Shown here: positions 25,520-33,114 of the stretch, in pieces | Layout of the letters: the number at the start of each line of letters is the position of its first letter | Position numbering within the stretch: position 1 is the first letter of the stretch | Source: Syntrophomonas sp. UBA5314 | GTDB taxonomy: Bacteria; Bacillota; Syntrophomonadia; Syntrophomonadales; Syntrophomonadaceae | Reading direction: 5' to 3' | Assembly (NCBI GenBank): GCA_002410325.1 | Contig: DHRK01000018.1 | Location: 36,092 to 100,091 of the forward strand | Length of the DNA stretch: 64,000 bases | Program-made: the position numbers and the translations under genes | The notes under the pieces: model-generated | Seen by the model: the letters and a program-made list of their open reading frames with translations, nothing else | The model's database searches: none | What the model was told of the DNA's origin: nothing

Positions 25520-25755
25520 AGGTAAATTTAAATGGAAAACTCTCTATGACAGATCTAATTAATATAATTATGCCAATATATGTCAATCAATAATATTATA
25601 AAACATGGATAGATTATGTAAATTTCAACGCCTAAATGTTGTCTATAATTCCGACCCCTTGTCATGATCCTAATTATATGCAAAGTTCGGTTTACTTTAC
25701 AGCTGGAAAATTTTCTGGTTCTACACTTACCACTACAAGTTATCAATATATTAAA

Positions 25756-26028
25756 TTAAGTACAAGTAATTCTCATCTTATTGATGCACAACGCATACCC
25801 GGTATATGCCACCGGCACAATTGACTGCTCGTTATTGCAAGGCCTATTCTTACCGGACTCCAAAGCCAGGATGCGGATTCTGCGTAGCCAATAATAGTAG
25901 GTTTTGATGTTTATATCATTCTTAGCGCACCAAGCCACAACAGTCATACCGCTTGCCTGGCAGGTTTCGATTATTTTTGTCCATTGTTTTAGCCTGAACT
26001 CGGTTTTGGCTTCAGTGACTTGGTCCAC
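25756..26028 (-). pseudogene. IS66-type accessory transposase protein TnpA, truncated
   Basis: This 90-residue frame starts like IS66 TnpA: FRLKQWTKIIETCQASGMTVVAWCA then NINIKTYYYWLRRIR, a helix-turn-helix. After IVPVAYTG the sequence leaves the family and stops, so about the last 20-25 residues of a normal TnpA are missing. TnpB and the DDE transposase TnpC are absent. It abuts the broken IS5-like gene. Confidence 0.6.
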
Positions 26029-26051
26029 CTGGGATACCTCCTACTAGGCTT

Positions 26052-26687
26052 TTAGATGCTGTCTAGTTGTTCTCTGGCTTCGTTCAATAATCTATGGTCG
26101 GTCGGAAAGCTGATGTCGGCTGGTGTACAGGTGGCGTCAAGTATCAAGGTGCCTTGATTGGGTATGGCATCTGCTTCAGCTATGGCCTCTTCCTCTGACA
26201 TCTCGCTTTTTTCTTCCAGGTTTCCTGAACCCCCGGAGCCGCTATCATTATGCTCATCGTCCGGCTCTTTCTCTTGTTCTTGCTGTGACTTCTCGGCTTG
26301 TATGATCGTTTCGTTGATATCGGCCAGTCGTTTGGCGTTAAAGCGTTTCCTAAACTTGACCATGGCTGCCGGCGTAAAGGGCCTGGTCAACTGATATTCC
26401 TTTAACCCTATGAAGTACTGCAAATACGGGTTCTCTGTAATTTGCTGGACGGTCTCCCGGTCGGTAAATCCACATCGCGCTTGAATGATAAGCGCACCCA
26501 GGGCCATACGTACGGGTTTGGCCACATTACCCCGGTCACTAGGAAACATGAACGCGTATTGCTTTTCGATCTCATCCCACGGTATGATGGCCGCCAATTT
26601 GGTCCACCGGTTGTCTGCTGCTGGTTTGCCGGCAAAAGGTAGGATGAAATCATCTATGGTCATTTGCGGGCTTGGTTTTCGGTACAT
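26052..26687 (-). pseudogene. IS5-family (DUF772) transposase, 3' truncated
   Basis: About 211 residues from the ATG at 26685-26687, which follows GGAGG (a longer in-frame start at 26705 is unlikely). The N-terminal DUF772 segment is intact (TIDDFILPFAG, KLAAIIPWDEIEKQY, FPSDRGNVAKPVRMALGALIIQ, NPYLQYFIGL). It is followed by an acidic, glutamine-rich linker and the first catalytic aspartate segment LILDATCTPADI. The frame stops at REQLDSI, losing the rest of the DDE catalytic domain. The break coincides with the IS66-like remnant. Confidence 0.75.
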
Positions 26688-26734
26688 ATTTGCCTCCATG
26701 TGCATGGTTTTTTGGCTCTTTTTCTTTTGGTTAG

Positions 26735-26911
26735 CAAGCTGTATTTATCGAGTTCATCATCCGATTCCAAATCCTCAGCAAGACCCAGATGTTCGGACTG
26801 AACTGAAAGAAACTCACCCGTTTTGATGTTCAGGAATTGCCGCCACTCATCACTGGCTTCTTCCATTTTATCGGCAATATCCTCCAAAGATACAACTAGT
26901 TCACCTGGCAT
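26735..26911 (-). pseudogene. UPF0158-like gene interrupted by the IS5-like element
   Basis: The frame opens at ATG 26909-26911 (GGAG ribosome site). For about 58 residues it resembles UPF0158 family proteins (LEDIADKMEEASDEWRQFLN, TGEF, an acidic DLESDDELDKY). It then changes into lysine-rich sequence that is the upstream flank of the transposase and stops at 26660. The remaining C-terminal half of the family is absent. The simplest reading is insertion of the transposase element into this gene. Confidence 0.5.
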
Positions 26912-27067
26912 TTGATATTCTCTCCAAAAATTTATTAGGTCCGCTTTTCACACCTTACCACCGCAAAGAATACCTCATACGGTGGTTGGCTGATTTTTGT
27001 CTTATTCTTCTTACTTTAAATTAAGAAAAGGGGAAATAATTTGGTTCCAGACTATACATGGAGTAGT

Positions 27068-27412
27068 CTAACCTGCTGTGTTTATTTTACTTTTTTTAAG
27101 TTCATCAATAAATGCCGGTCTGTTTTTAAACTGTATTTGTAAATTATTAAGCGTTTGGGTCCATATATTTTGATCTTTTAGATATTTCAGACAAATCGTT
27201 TTTATATGGCCCAGGTATCTCACCGCTTCTTTATAGGTTTTTCGATTGCCGTTGGCAATCCTGCTATATGCCTTTTTATAGTAATAATTCAGGATTTCTT
27301 CCGGGTAATCCTTTTCCAGTTTTTTTGCAAATGAATCAAAATCAGAAAAAATACTATACCCCCACTGCTTCTTCGGCGGCGAAATTATAATATTTATTAC
27401 AGCGTTCTTCAT
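27068..27412 (-). pseudogene. C-terminal fragment of a SWIM zinc-finger/TPR-like protein
   Basis: This 114-residue frame is helical. SFAKKLEKDYPEEILNYYYKKAYSRI and YKEAVRYLGHIKTI resemble the C-terminal repeats of SWIM zinc-finger proteins found in Firmicutes, normally 500 or more residues long. The N-terminal ten residues look unrelated, and upstream DNA (27413-27820) holds no continuation. It is probably a gene fragment; an independent small gene is not excluded. Confidence 0.35.
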
Positions 27413-27820
27413 GCCTTTATCAAGACAATTAATTTTATTAATTCATTGGAATTCAAACTTTCTAACTGTTCTTTAATTGAAAAACCACTCATATTGGTCT
27501 CCCTGTCGTTAATATTGTTCTATAAAGATTCTAAATCATTTCTTATTTGCGGTTCATGCACCCGTTCACTCAAATTTTGATTCGTGATTCTAAAAAGGAA
27601 GTCCTGCTGGAACTGCCGGGAAAAGCAGAAAACAACATATCTTGTGCCATGAACGCAGTAACTCAACCTATAAGAAATTAACCTATTTCAAGAGCACCGG
27701 CTACTAGGCAAGGTTTCTATATACAATATTTGTTATTTTAAGTTCAGGCTCTGGCCTGCTTCTATGTTATAATAGCGATAGATTTAAATCTTACGATACT
27801 TACAATAAGGTGATGATAAA
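27413..27820. other. AT-rich non-coding gap upstream of the ART unit
   Basis: No open frame or RNA was recognised across about 400 bases. The last 40 bases hold a TTATAATAG box (27765-27773, possible -10) and AATAAGGTGATGATAAA just before the small gene at 27821. Confidence 0.4.
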
Positions 27821-27988
27821 ATGATTGCAAAAAAGCAAGTTGTTACCAATAAAGATGCTGAAGACCAAGTCAAAGATATGGACAAATTTAAGAAGGAAAT
27901 TTCGGCATCACGCGAAAAGGCTGTTAAATTCATGAGATCAACAGGTATGTATGACAAAAACGGTAATTTAAAGAAAGAATATCGTTAA
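27821..27988 (+). CDS. small putative antitoxin of the ADP-ribosyltransferase unit
   Basis: This 55-residue protein starts at ATG 27821 with AAGGTGATG upstream. It is a charged helix followed by a C-terminal signature AVKFMRSTGMYDKNGNLKKEYR. The '(F)xxxxGxxxxxGxLxxxYR' ending is a pattern I recall from short genes that precede toxins. It ends 2 bases before the next start codon, so the two are translationally coupled. The antitoxin role is inferred from size, order and coupling. Confidence 0.6.
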   Translation: MIAKKQVVTNKDAEDQVKDMDKFKKEISASREKAVKFMRSTGMYDKNGNLKKEYR

Positions 27989-27990
27989 AA

Positions 27991-28605
27991 ATGTATACTA
28001 TGTATTCATCCTTACCAAATTTTGTTTTGGGTTTTCATGGCTGTGATTTAGAAATAGTAAATAACGTAGTAGCAGGAAAAGATAGGCTTACACAAAGCGA
28101 AAATGATTATGATTGGCTAGGACATGGAATTTATTTCTGGGAAAACAATCCCCAGAGAGCATTAGAATATGCAACCACGTTAAAAGAAAATCCGAAAAGG
28201 ACCCTCGGCAAAGTCAATACACCTGCAGTATTAGGTGCCATAATCGATCTAGGCTATTGCCTGGACCTATTTGAAGCTAGCTCCTTAATACTGGTAAAGA
28301 AATCGTATGAGCTGTTGTGCAGCAGTAAAATGGAATTGCCAGAAAACAAACCAGCAAATAAAAGCGCGGATCTCTTACTAAGATATCTAGACTGCCTGGT
28401 TATAGAAACACTACATTCGTATAATGCAGACAATAACTACCGAGATTATGATACTGTCAGAAGCGGTTTTAACGAAGGCAAAGACTTATATCCCAACTCT
28501 GGGTTTAAGGAAAAGAATCATATTCAGATTTGTGTTAGAAATCCCAATTGTATTAAAGGGTATTTTATCCCATTAATGGCGGATGACGAATATAGGGTAC
28601 CCTAA
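27991..28605 (+). CDS. putative ADP-ribosyltransferase-fold toxin (PARP-like H-Y type)
   Basis: This 204-residue protein has GFHGC (His16) near the start and GHGIYFWE (Tyr48) about 30 residues later. These match the order and context of the NAD-binding His and Tyr of PARP-type ADP-ribosyltransferases (HG ... GIYF). A C-terminal ..KNHIQICVRNPNCIKGYF strand is where the third catalytic position would lie; no glutamate is obvious there. It is AT-rich in base use and coupled to a 55-residue gene. Family knowledge: many bacterial toxins modify NAD or protein and nucleic acid targets this way. The target is unknown and no characterised homologue is recalled. Confidence 0.6.
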   Translation: MYTMYSSLPNFVLGFHGCDLEIVNNVVAGKDRLTQSENDYDWLGHGIYFWENNPQRALEYATTLKENPKRTLGKVNTPAVLGAIIDLGYCLDLFEASSLILVKKSYELLCSSKMELPENKPANKSADLLLRYLDCLVIETLHSYNADNNYRDYDTVRSGFNEGKDLYPNSGFKEKNHIQICVRNPNCIKGYFIPLMADDEYRVP

Positions 28606-28635
28606 CAAGTTTACAAAGCATTAACAATACAGTTT

Positions 28636-28725
28636 TGATAAAATAATGTCGGACCTCTGACTTAAACCGTAACCTTTTTTAATATATCAACTACCCCGTT
28701 GTGATAAAGTAGTGTCGGTCCTCTG
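28636..28725 (+). repeat. imperfect direct repeat next to the attR-like site
   Basis: TGATAAAATAATGTCGG (from 28636) and TGATAAAGTAGTGTCGG (from 28702) are each followed by A/T-CCTCTG, making two 24-base copies 66 bases apart. The second runs into the 12-bp tRNA repeat. It is a possible integrase arm-type or attachment duplication. Confidence 0.55.
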
Positions 28726-28731
28726 GCACCA
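28720..28731 (+). repeat. attR-like copy of the tRNA-Leu 3' end
   Basis: CCTCTGGCACCA is identical to the last 12 bases of tRNA-Leu (25133-25144). The integrase remnant at 28813-29034 points toward it, as expected for an element whose left end is here. Confidence 0.65.
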
Positions 28732-28812
28732 TCAGAAGTTTAGGGCTTTAGAGGCCCTTTGAATTTTTTCTGCTTTATGGGGTTGTCGTCATTTACAACC
28801 TCAAAACAACCA

Positions 28813-29034
28813 CTAAAAAAGAAAAGCCATCCAGCCCCTTACATGGCTATAAGTGTCAGCTGTAAGGGTAATGGTACTATGCCCCAACCGCTCACTAATA
28901 ACCTTCAGTTTCCCCCAATTCAAGAAGCATGCGTGGCCATGGCGCAAATCGTGGAAGCGAATTTCAGGCAAATTTGCTTTTTTGAGATCCGCTTTAAATA
29001 AGCGGATCATGAATTCCGGATTTGGATCGTGCAT
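28813..29034 (-). pseudogene. tyrosine integrase remnant (C-terminal catalytic part)
   Basis: This 73-residue frame carries the end of a phage-type integrase: MIRLFKADLKKANLPEIRFHDLRHGHA with the H-x-x-R box. RLGHSTITLTADTYSHV follows, holding the second conserved His and the catalytic Tyr. The N-terminal two thirds and the first conserved Arg are missing, and the last residues diverge after YSHV. It lies 81 bases from the attR-like repeat. Confidence 0.75.
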
Positions 29035-29269
29035 ATATGAGTTTAAGAAGATCAGTGAATTGTGAAGAAGTACTACCGCGAAAATATTGGAAATTTGGAG
29101 ATATTCGAGTTATGAACTCAAAATGGGACGATTATAATGATACGAATGACCAAAGTTCTAAAAGCAGAATATAAAAATCCAGAGATTCAGTTATCATTAC
29201 GAGATCAAAAAGTTAAAAGTCAACTTCCGAACATGGGTGCGGGCTTTAACATTAATTATAGACTGAACT
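29035..29269. other. AT-rich gap, nothing recognised
   Basis: No gene, RNA or clear regulatory signal was seen between the integrase remnant and the metallophosphoesterase stop. Confidence 0.4.
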
Positions 29270-30142
29270 TCATTCCACCACTTCCTTGGGAGATTGCAAC
29301 GTAACAACGACAATTTCCGGTCTGTTAAAAACTCGGATGGGGATGATACTGTTTCCTAACCCTCTGCTTACAAGCATGGTACTCTGATCTTTCGTATGGG
29401 AGCCACTTGTATATTGCGGAAAAAAGCCCTGATCCGGCGCTATAAGACCTCCAATAAACGGTATCCTGACCTGGCCACCGTGGGCGTGTCCTGAAAAAAT
29501 CAAATCCAGATTGTTTTCAGCGTACAGGTTAAAAAGCTCCGGCCTATGGGAAAGCAAAATCTGAAACCCCTCATTGGATGACCATTGGCGCAGAGATTCC
29601 TTTAATTGGGAAGTATCTGTTCTCCCCAAAGCATCGAAGGTTAGAAAAGCGGGATCCTTTACCCCTAACAGGTTCATCGAACTTGTGCCGATCGACAGTT
29701 CAATCATAGAATCATCCAGCACCTGAATTCCCGCCTTGAGCAATTCCCTTTTGATGCTGGGGTATTGATGTGACCATGCTTCGTGGTTGCCAGATACGTA
29801 GTACACCGGAGCGATTTGCACCGCACCCTCAAGGAACTTCATGGCTATATTTAAATCGAATCTTCGCCGGTCAATTAAGTCACCGGTGATCACAATAATG
29901 TCGGGAGAAGTGCTTTTCAGCTTGTTTAATAATATGTTTTGATTGGGACCAAATTCTTTGTTGTGCAGATCAGATATATGGGCAATGACATAGCCGTCAA
30001 ATTCCTTAGGTATTTTGGCATTGCCGTACTCTGATTTTGTTATTACGATGCTGTTATTTTGCCAGATGCAGAAGATGGCTGAACATAGGCAAACAAGCAG
30101 AAACAGCCAGACCTTTTTCATTTTCTTATAGGGTATTATCAT
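29270..30142 (-). CDS. membrane-anchored metallophosphoesterase (YkuE-like)
   Basis: This 290-residue protein has one N-terminal transmembrane helix (about 10-28) and a calcineurin-like domain. All metal motifs are present: HISDLHNKEF, ITGDLIDRR, SGNHEAW, LLSHRPELF and GHAHGGQVR. Relatives hydrolyse phosphodiesters such as UDP-lipid intermediates or extracellular nucleotides. The substrate is unknown. It is monocistronic and lies at the right edge of the tRNA-associated accessory region. Confidence 0.85.
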   Translation of the reverse strand: MIIPYKKMKKVWLFLLVCLCSAIFCIWQNNSIVITKSEYGNAKIPKEFDGYVIAHISDLHNKEFGPNQNILLNKLKSTSPDIIVITGDLIDRRRFDLNIAMKFLEGAVQIAPVYYVSGNHEAWSHQYPSIKRELLKAGIQVLDDSMIELSIGTSSMNLLGVKDPAFLTFDALGRTDTSQLKESLRQWSSNEGFQILLSHRPELFNLYAENNLDLIFSGHAHGGQVRIPFIGGLIAPDQGFFPQYTSGSHTKDQSTMLVSRGLGNSIIPIRVFNRPEIVVVTLQSPKEVVE

Positions 30143-30544
30143 AATCTACTCCTAAGCAAAACCAATATTCATATGATTATTTCTATTATTCATTGACTCG
30201 ACCGTCCATACCGATGATGTCTGCAACTGTATCTGTCACCATCTTCTGTTAAAACAGTATATTCTTTTTTTAAAATTCTTTCAGTATTGGCTTTGGTGCC
30301 AAAAGGCATAATGGTCCTCTCAGGCCGATGACAAAAGGCCACAGGCACTAAATGTTGAAACCGAGCCATGCAGGAAACCAGGGACATTGCCAGTGGAAAA
30401 ATTCTGGCGAAATCCTACGCTTTTGCCCTTTAATCAAAACCCTACTGGTTTTACCAGCGCCCCATTGTTCAAGTGTTGTATTACAAGAAGAACGTCCCGG
30501 CGTAACCGTTTCGGTCTTTGGTGCGGTGTGGTGCGGTGGTGATT
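30143..30544. other. gene-poor gap
   Basis: About 400 bases between divergent genes. Short frames on either strand have no ribosome site or family resemblance. Just before the toxin-antitoxin promoter there is GT-rich sequence with GTGCGGT repeated. Confidence 0.4.
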
Positions 30545-30550
30545 TATAGT

Positions 30551-30579
30551 CTAAAGAAATTCGTGTATAATATCTTTAG
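30551..30579 (+). promoter_or_regulatory. promoter and likely autoregulatory operator of the Phd/RelE pair
   Basis: CTAAAGA (30551-30557) and TCTTTAG (30573-30579) form an inverted repeat that encloses TATAAT (30566-30571). A repressor bound here would cover the -10 box, as expected for toxin-antitoxin autoregulation. Confidence 0.55.
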
Positions 30580-30601
30580 TTTAAACAAGGAGGCCGGTTT
30601 G

Positions 30602-30874
30602 ATGCCAAACATTAAATCCAGCACGGACTTAAGGAACAATTACAATGAAATCTCGAAGTTCTGCCATGAAAGCAGAGAACCTGTTTTTATCACCAAAAAT
30701 GGGCAGGGAGATTTGGCTGTTATGAGCATTGAAACCTACGAAATGCTCAACGGCAAACTCGAACTTTATCGTCTGCTTGATGAGGGCAGGACGGCAGTAA
30801 TAAAGGGGAGAAAGCGCCCGTTTGAAGATGTAATGCGAGACATCAGGCAGGAAATAACTGATGGTAAAATATAG
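30602..30874 (+). CDS. Phd/YefM-type antitoxin
   Basis: This 90-residue protein starts at the ATG 30602-30604 after AAGGAGG. The prevent-host-death fold is visible: SSTDLRNNYNEISKFCHESREPVFITKNGQGDLAVMSIETYEML. The C-terminus would wrap the toxin. It overlaps the toxin gene by 14 bases. Confidence 0.85.
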   Translation: MPNIKSSTDLRNNYNEISKFCHESREPVFITKNGQGDLAVMSIETYEMLNGKLELYRLLDEGRTAVIKGRKRPFEDVMRDIRQEITDGKI

Positions 30875-31175
30875 GGTTGACGTATCGGAGCCCGCCGAAA
30901 ACGACCTGCGTGATATTGTCCGATATATCTCTGCGCAACTGTCGGCACCGATGACCGCATTGAAGATGATGGATACCCTTCAGGAAGCTATCACGGGTTT
31001 AATGGTCATGCCGCAAAAATTTCCTCCTGTGGCTGATGAACGTCTTGCAATGATGGGATATCGAAAGCTGCTCGTAAAGAACTATATTGTCTTTTTCACG
31101 ATAGATGAAAAATCGAAAGTCGTTGATGTTGAAAGAATCCTTTACGTAAGACGGGATTGGCATCATATTCTGTGA
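30861..31175 (+). CDS. RelE/ParE family toxin
   Basis: This 104-residue protein starts within the antitoxin gene. It has the ParE/RelE core: EPAENDLRDIVRYISAQLSAP, a central helix, YRKLLVKNYIVFFTID and VERILYVRRDWHHIL. RelE members cleave mRNA on the ribosome and ParE members act on gyrase; the sequence alone does not decide. The C-terminal R-R-D-W-H segment is typical of the RelE/YoeB-like group. Confidence 0.85.
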   Translation: MVKYRVDVSEPAENDLRDIVRYISAQLSAPMTALKMMDTLQEAITGLMVMPQKFPPVADERLAMMGYRKLLVKNYIVFFTIDEKSKVVDVERILYVRRDWHHIL

Positions 31176-31257
31176 TGAGGTGTATGTTACTTCGATCCTA
31201 TCAGCACAGTTTGATGCCCTTAACCTTTTCTTTCAATTTTCGCAAAATATTGCTTAA

Positions 31258-32190
31258 CTAACTTAACGCCTTATTCAGTTCATTTATTACCTGCCCTGCA
31301 TCAGACACCATTGCATAATCGGCTACTTGCAGCATATAAGCGTTCTCATCATTATTTACTGCGATTATGGTATGGGCATCCCGAATACCTACCGTAAACT
31401 GGACCTGACCGGAAACTCCCAAAATAATGGCCAGCTGCGGTTTGCATTTCTTACCGGACAAACCGATTATTCTATCCTCCGGCAGCCATTTTTTGTCTGT
31501 TGCCACCGGTTTAGAGCAGGCTATTTCTCCCCCCAGCTTTTTGGCGATCTTCTCCGCTATCGGTAAATCGTCCTCTTCTACTCCCTGGCCAATGACGACC
31601 AGCACATCAGCCGCCTGGATGTCGGCAACATCTCCAGCTTTGAGCTCGGTTTGCAGTAATTTAACGGAAGGAGTTACAGCATCCATGACGAATTCATTGA
31701 TCTTTCCGCCATCCTGTATTGGCGCCGCTTCAAATGAACGAGCCGCCAGAGCGATAACCGCTTTTTCCGTATCGATTTGCTGGGTGGCTACAGTTGCCCC
31801 ACCCAATGCATTTCTGGTGCACTGAATCTTTCCTCCGCTAACTTGCAGGCCGCTTACGTCACTGAGGCCACCTGCCGCTAGTTTCTGCGCCAGCCTGCCC
31901 GCCAGTTCTTTGCCTCTGCGATTAGAAGAAAGAAGAACCATTGATGAATCCAATTTTTCTATTACCTGTTGCAACGCCGCGGCTAAGGCTGCTGTATCCG
32001 CTGCAAACAGTTCCGGAGAACAAATCTGATATACTTCGGCTCCTCTGCTGGCAAGCTCGCCAGCCTGCGCATCGTTGTTTATAACCAAAGCCTTCACATT
32101 CAAATTGGCATCCTTTGCGATCAGCCGGGCTGCGGTAAGCAGTTCCAGGGCCAGCTTGTCTTGGTCGCTATAAATAAGAATCCCTGCCAT
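31258..32190 (-). CDS. etfA: electron transfer flavoprotein alpha subunit
   Basis: This 310-residue protein is the last gene of the CoA-transferase operon, 4 bases after etfB. N-terminal domain about 1-180; C-terminal FAD domain about 190-310 (DVLVVIGQG, GCSRPV-like ACSKPVAT, LGVSGQVQFTVG, AVNNDENAYMLQVADY). In typical EtfA the SG-x-x-Q motif is followed by His, which stabilises reduced FAD; here it is Phe265. With EtfB it carries electrons from the two acyl-CoA dehydrogenases to a membrane acceptor. Confidence 0.93.
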   Translation of the reverse strand: MAGILIYSDQDKLALELLTAARLIAKDANLNVKALVINNDAQAGELASRGAEVYQICSPELFAADTAALAAALQQVIEKLDSSMVLLSSNRRGKELAGRLAQKLAAGGLSDVSGLQVSGGKIQCTRNALGGATVATQQIDTEKAVIALAARSFEAAPIQDGGKINEFVMDAVTPSVKLLQTELKAGDVADIQAADVLVVIGQGVEEDDLPIAEKIAKKLGGEIACSKPVATDKKWLPEDRIIGLSGKKCKPQLAIILGVSGQVQFTVGIRDAHTIIAVNNDENAYMLQVADYAMVSDAGQVINELNKALS

Positions 32191-32194
32191 TTTT

Positions 32195-32947
32195 CTACCT
32201 CCCTACAAATCCTTCCGCCTTTAACGCGGCAAGCAGCTCGTCGACGCTCTTGACAGGTAAACGCTTACGTTCATTTTCCGGCGCCCGGTTACTAATTGTA
32301 TTTACCGACTTTGGGGGAACATCCAGGCCCAGATCATCAATATCAAAGATTTGTTTGGGCTTTTTCCCTGCCTTTAATATCTGGGTTACAGATGGAATAC
32401 GGGGCTCATTTATATCTCCCAGGACCGTTACCACCAGGGGCAACTTGGCTTCCAATATCTCATCAGAATCTTCAAGGGAGCGAATTACGGTAGCCGTACT
32501 TCCACCGATCTCGATTCTGCTCGCATATCCTACTTCGGGCAGTTCGAGGATCTCAGCGACCCTCGGGCCCACCTGGCCGGAATAATTGTCCCCGCTGCCT
32601 TCACCGAATATTACAATTCCCACGTCGTCGATCTTCTTGATCAGCGCTGCCAATAAAACCGCACTCTGCGAACTCTCCAGATTAGTCAGATCATTATTAA
32701 GCAGTAAATAGGCCTCATCGGCTCCGGCTGCCAGGGCTTCTTTTACGGTCTCTTCGACTTCTTCATTGCCGACTGAAACTACCATCAGATTATTACCGGT
32801 TGCTTCTTTTAGTTGAAGAGCGGCTTCCAGAGCGTTTTTATCTATCAGACTCAGGGCATACGGCACTCCATCAAATACCGGCTGGCTATTTTTGATCCGA
32901 ACCTGCTGCAAATCAGGTATCTGCTTCACTGCCACAACGATATTCAT
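32195..32947 (-). CDS. etfB: electron transfer flavoprotein beta subunit
   Basis: This 250-residue protein has the EtfB fold: MNIVVAVKQIPD, SLIDKNALEAALQLKE, AAGADEAYLLL, and GDINEPRIPSVTQILKAGKK, the ETF beta signature. Strong ribosome site GGGAGG. It forms the heterodimer with EtfA next door. Whether this ETF carries a second FAD for bifurcation in the beta subunit cannot be settled by eye. Confidence 0.93.
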   Translation of the reverse strand: MNIVVAVKQIPDLQQVRIKNSQPVFDGVPYALSLIDKNALEAALQLKEATGNNLMVVSVGNEEVEETVKEALAAGADEAYLLLNNDLTNLESSQSAVLLAALIKKIDDVGIVIFGEGSGDNYSGQVGPRVAEILELPEVGYASRIEIGGSTATVIRSLEDSDEILEAKLPLVVTVLGDINEPRIPSVTQILKAGKKPKQIFDIDDLGLDVPPKSVNTISNRAPENERKRLPVKSVDELLAALKAEGFVGR

Positions 32948-33068
32948 AATTAACCTCCCACTTATTTCATAAACCCACCATTGTCAGGACCTATTGGGAT
33001 AATGCCATTCCAGCACTTCACTCCCTTGATTTTCCATGATCTCAACTTTACTTCGTTCGCGAGTTATG

Positions 33069-33097
33069 GTGAAGAGGGGCGTATTCCCCCTCTTCAC
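33069..33097 (-). promoter_or_regulatory. strong hairpin between acyl-CoA dehydrogenase and etfB
   Basis: GTGAAGAGGGG pairs with CCCCTCTTCAC over 11 bp with a seven-base loop. No T run follows on the minus strand, so it is more likely an mRNA processing or stability element inside the operon than a terminator. Confidence 0.55.
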
Positions 33098-33114
33098 ACT
33101 CCCACTTTTAGGAT

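Noticed and set aside
25555..25746. 63-codon minus-strand frame after the intron fragment
   Set aside because: No start signal or family likeness; low-complexity AT-rich DNA.
30190..30387. 65-codon minus-strand frame
   Set aside because: No ribosome site or recognisable protein; probably chance.
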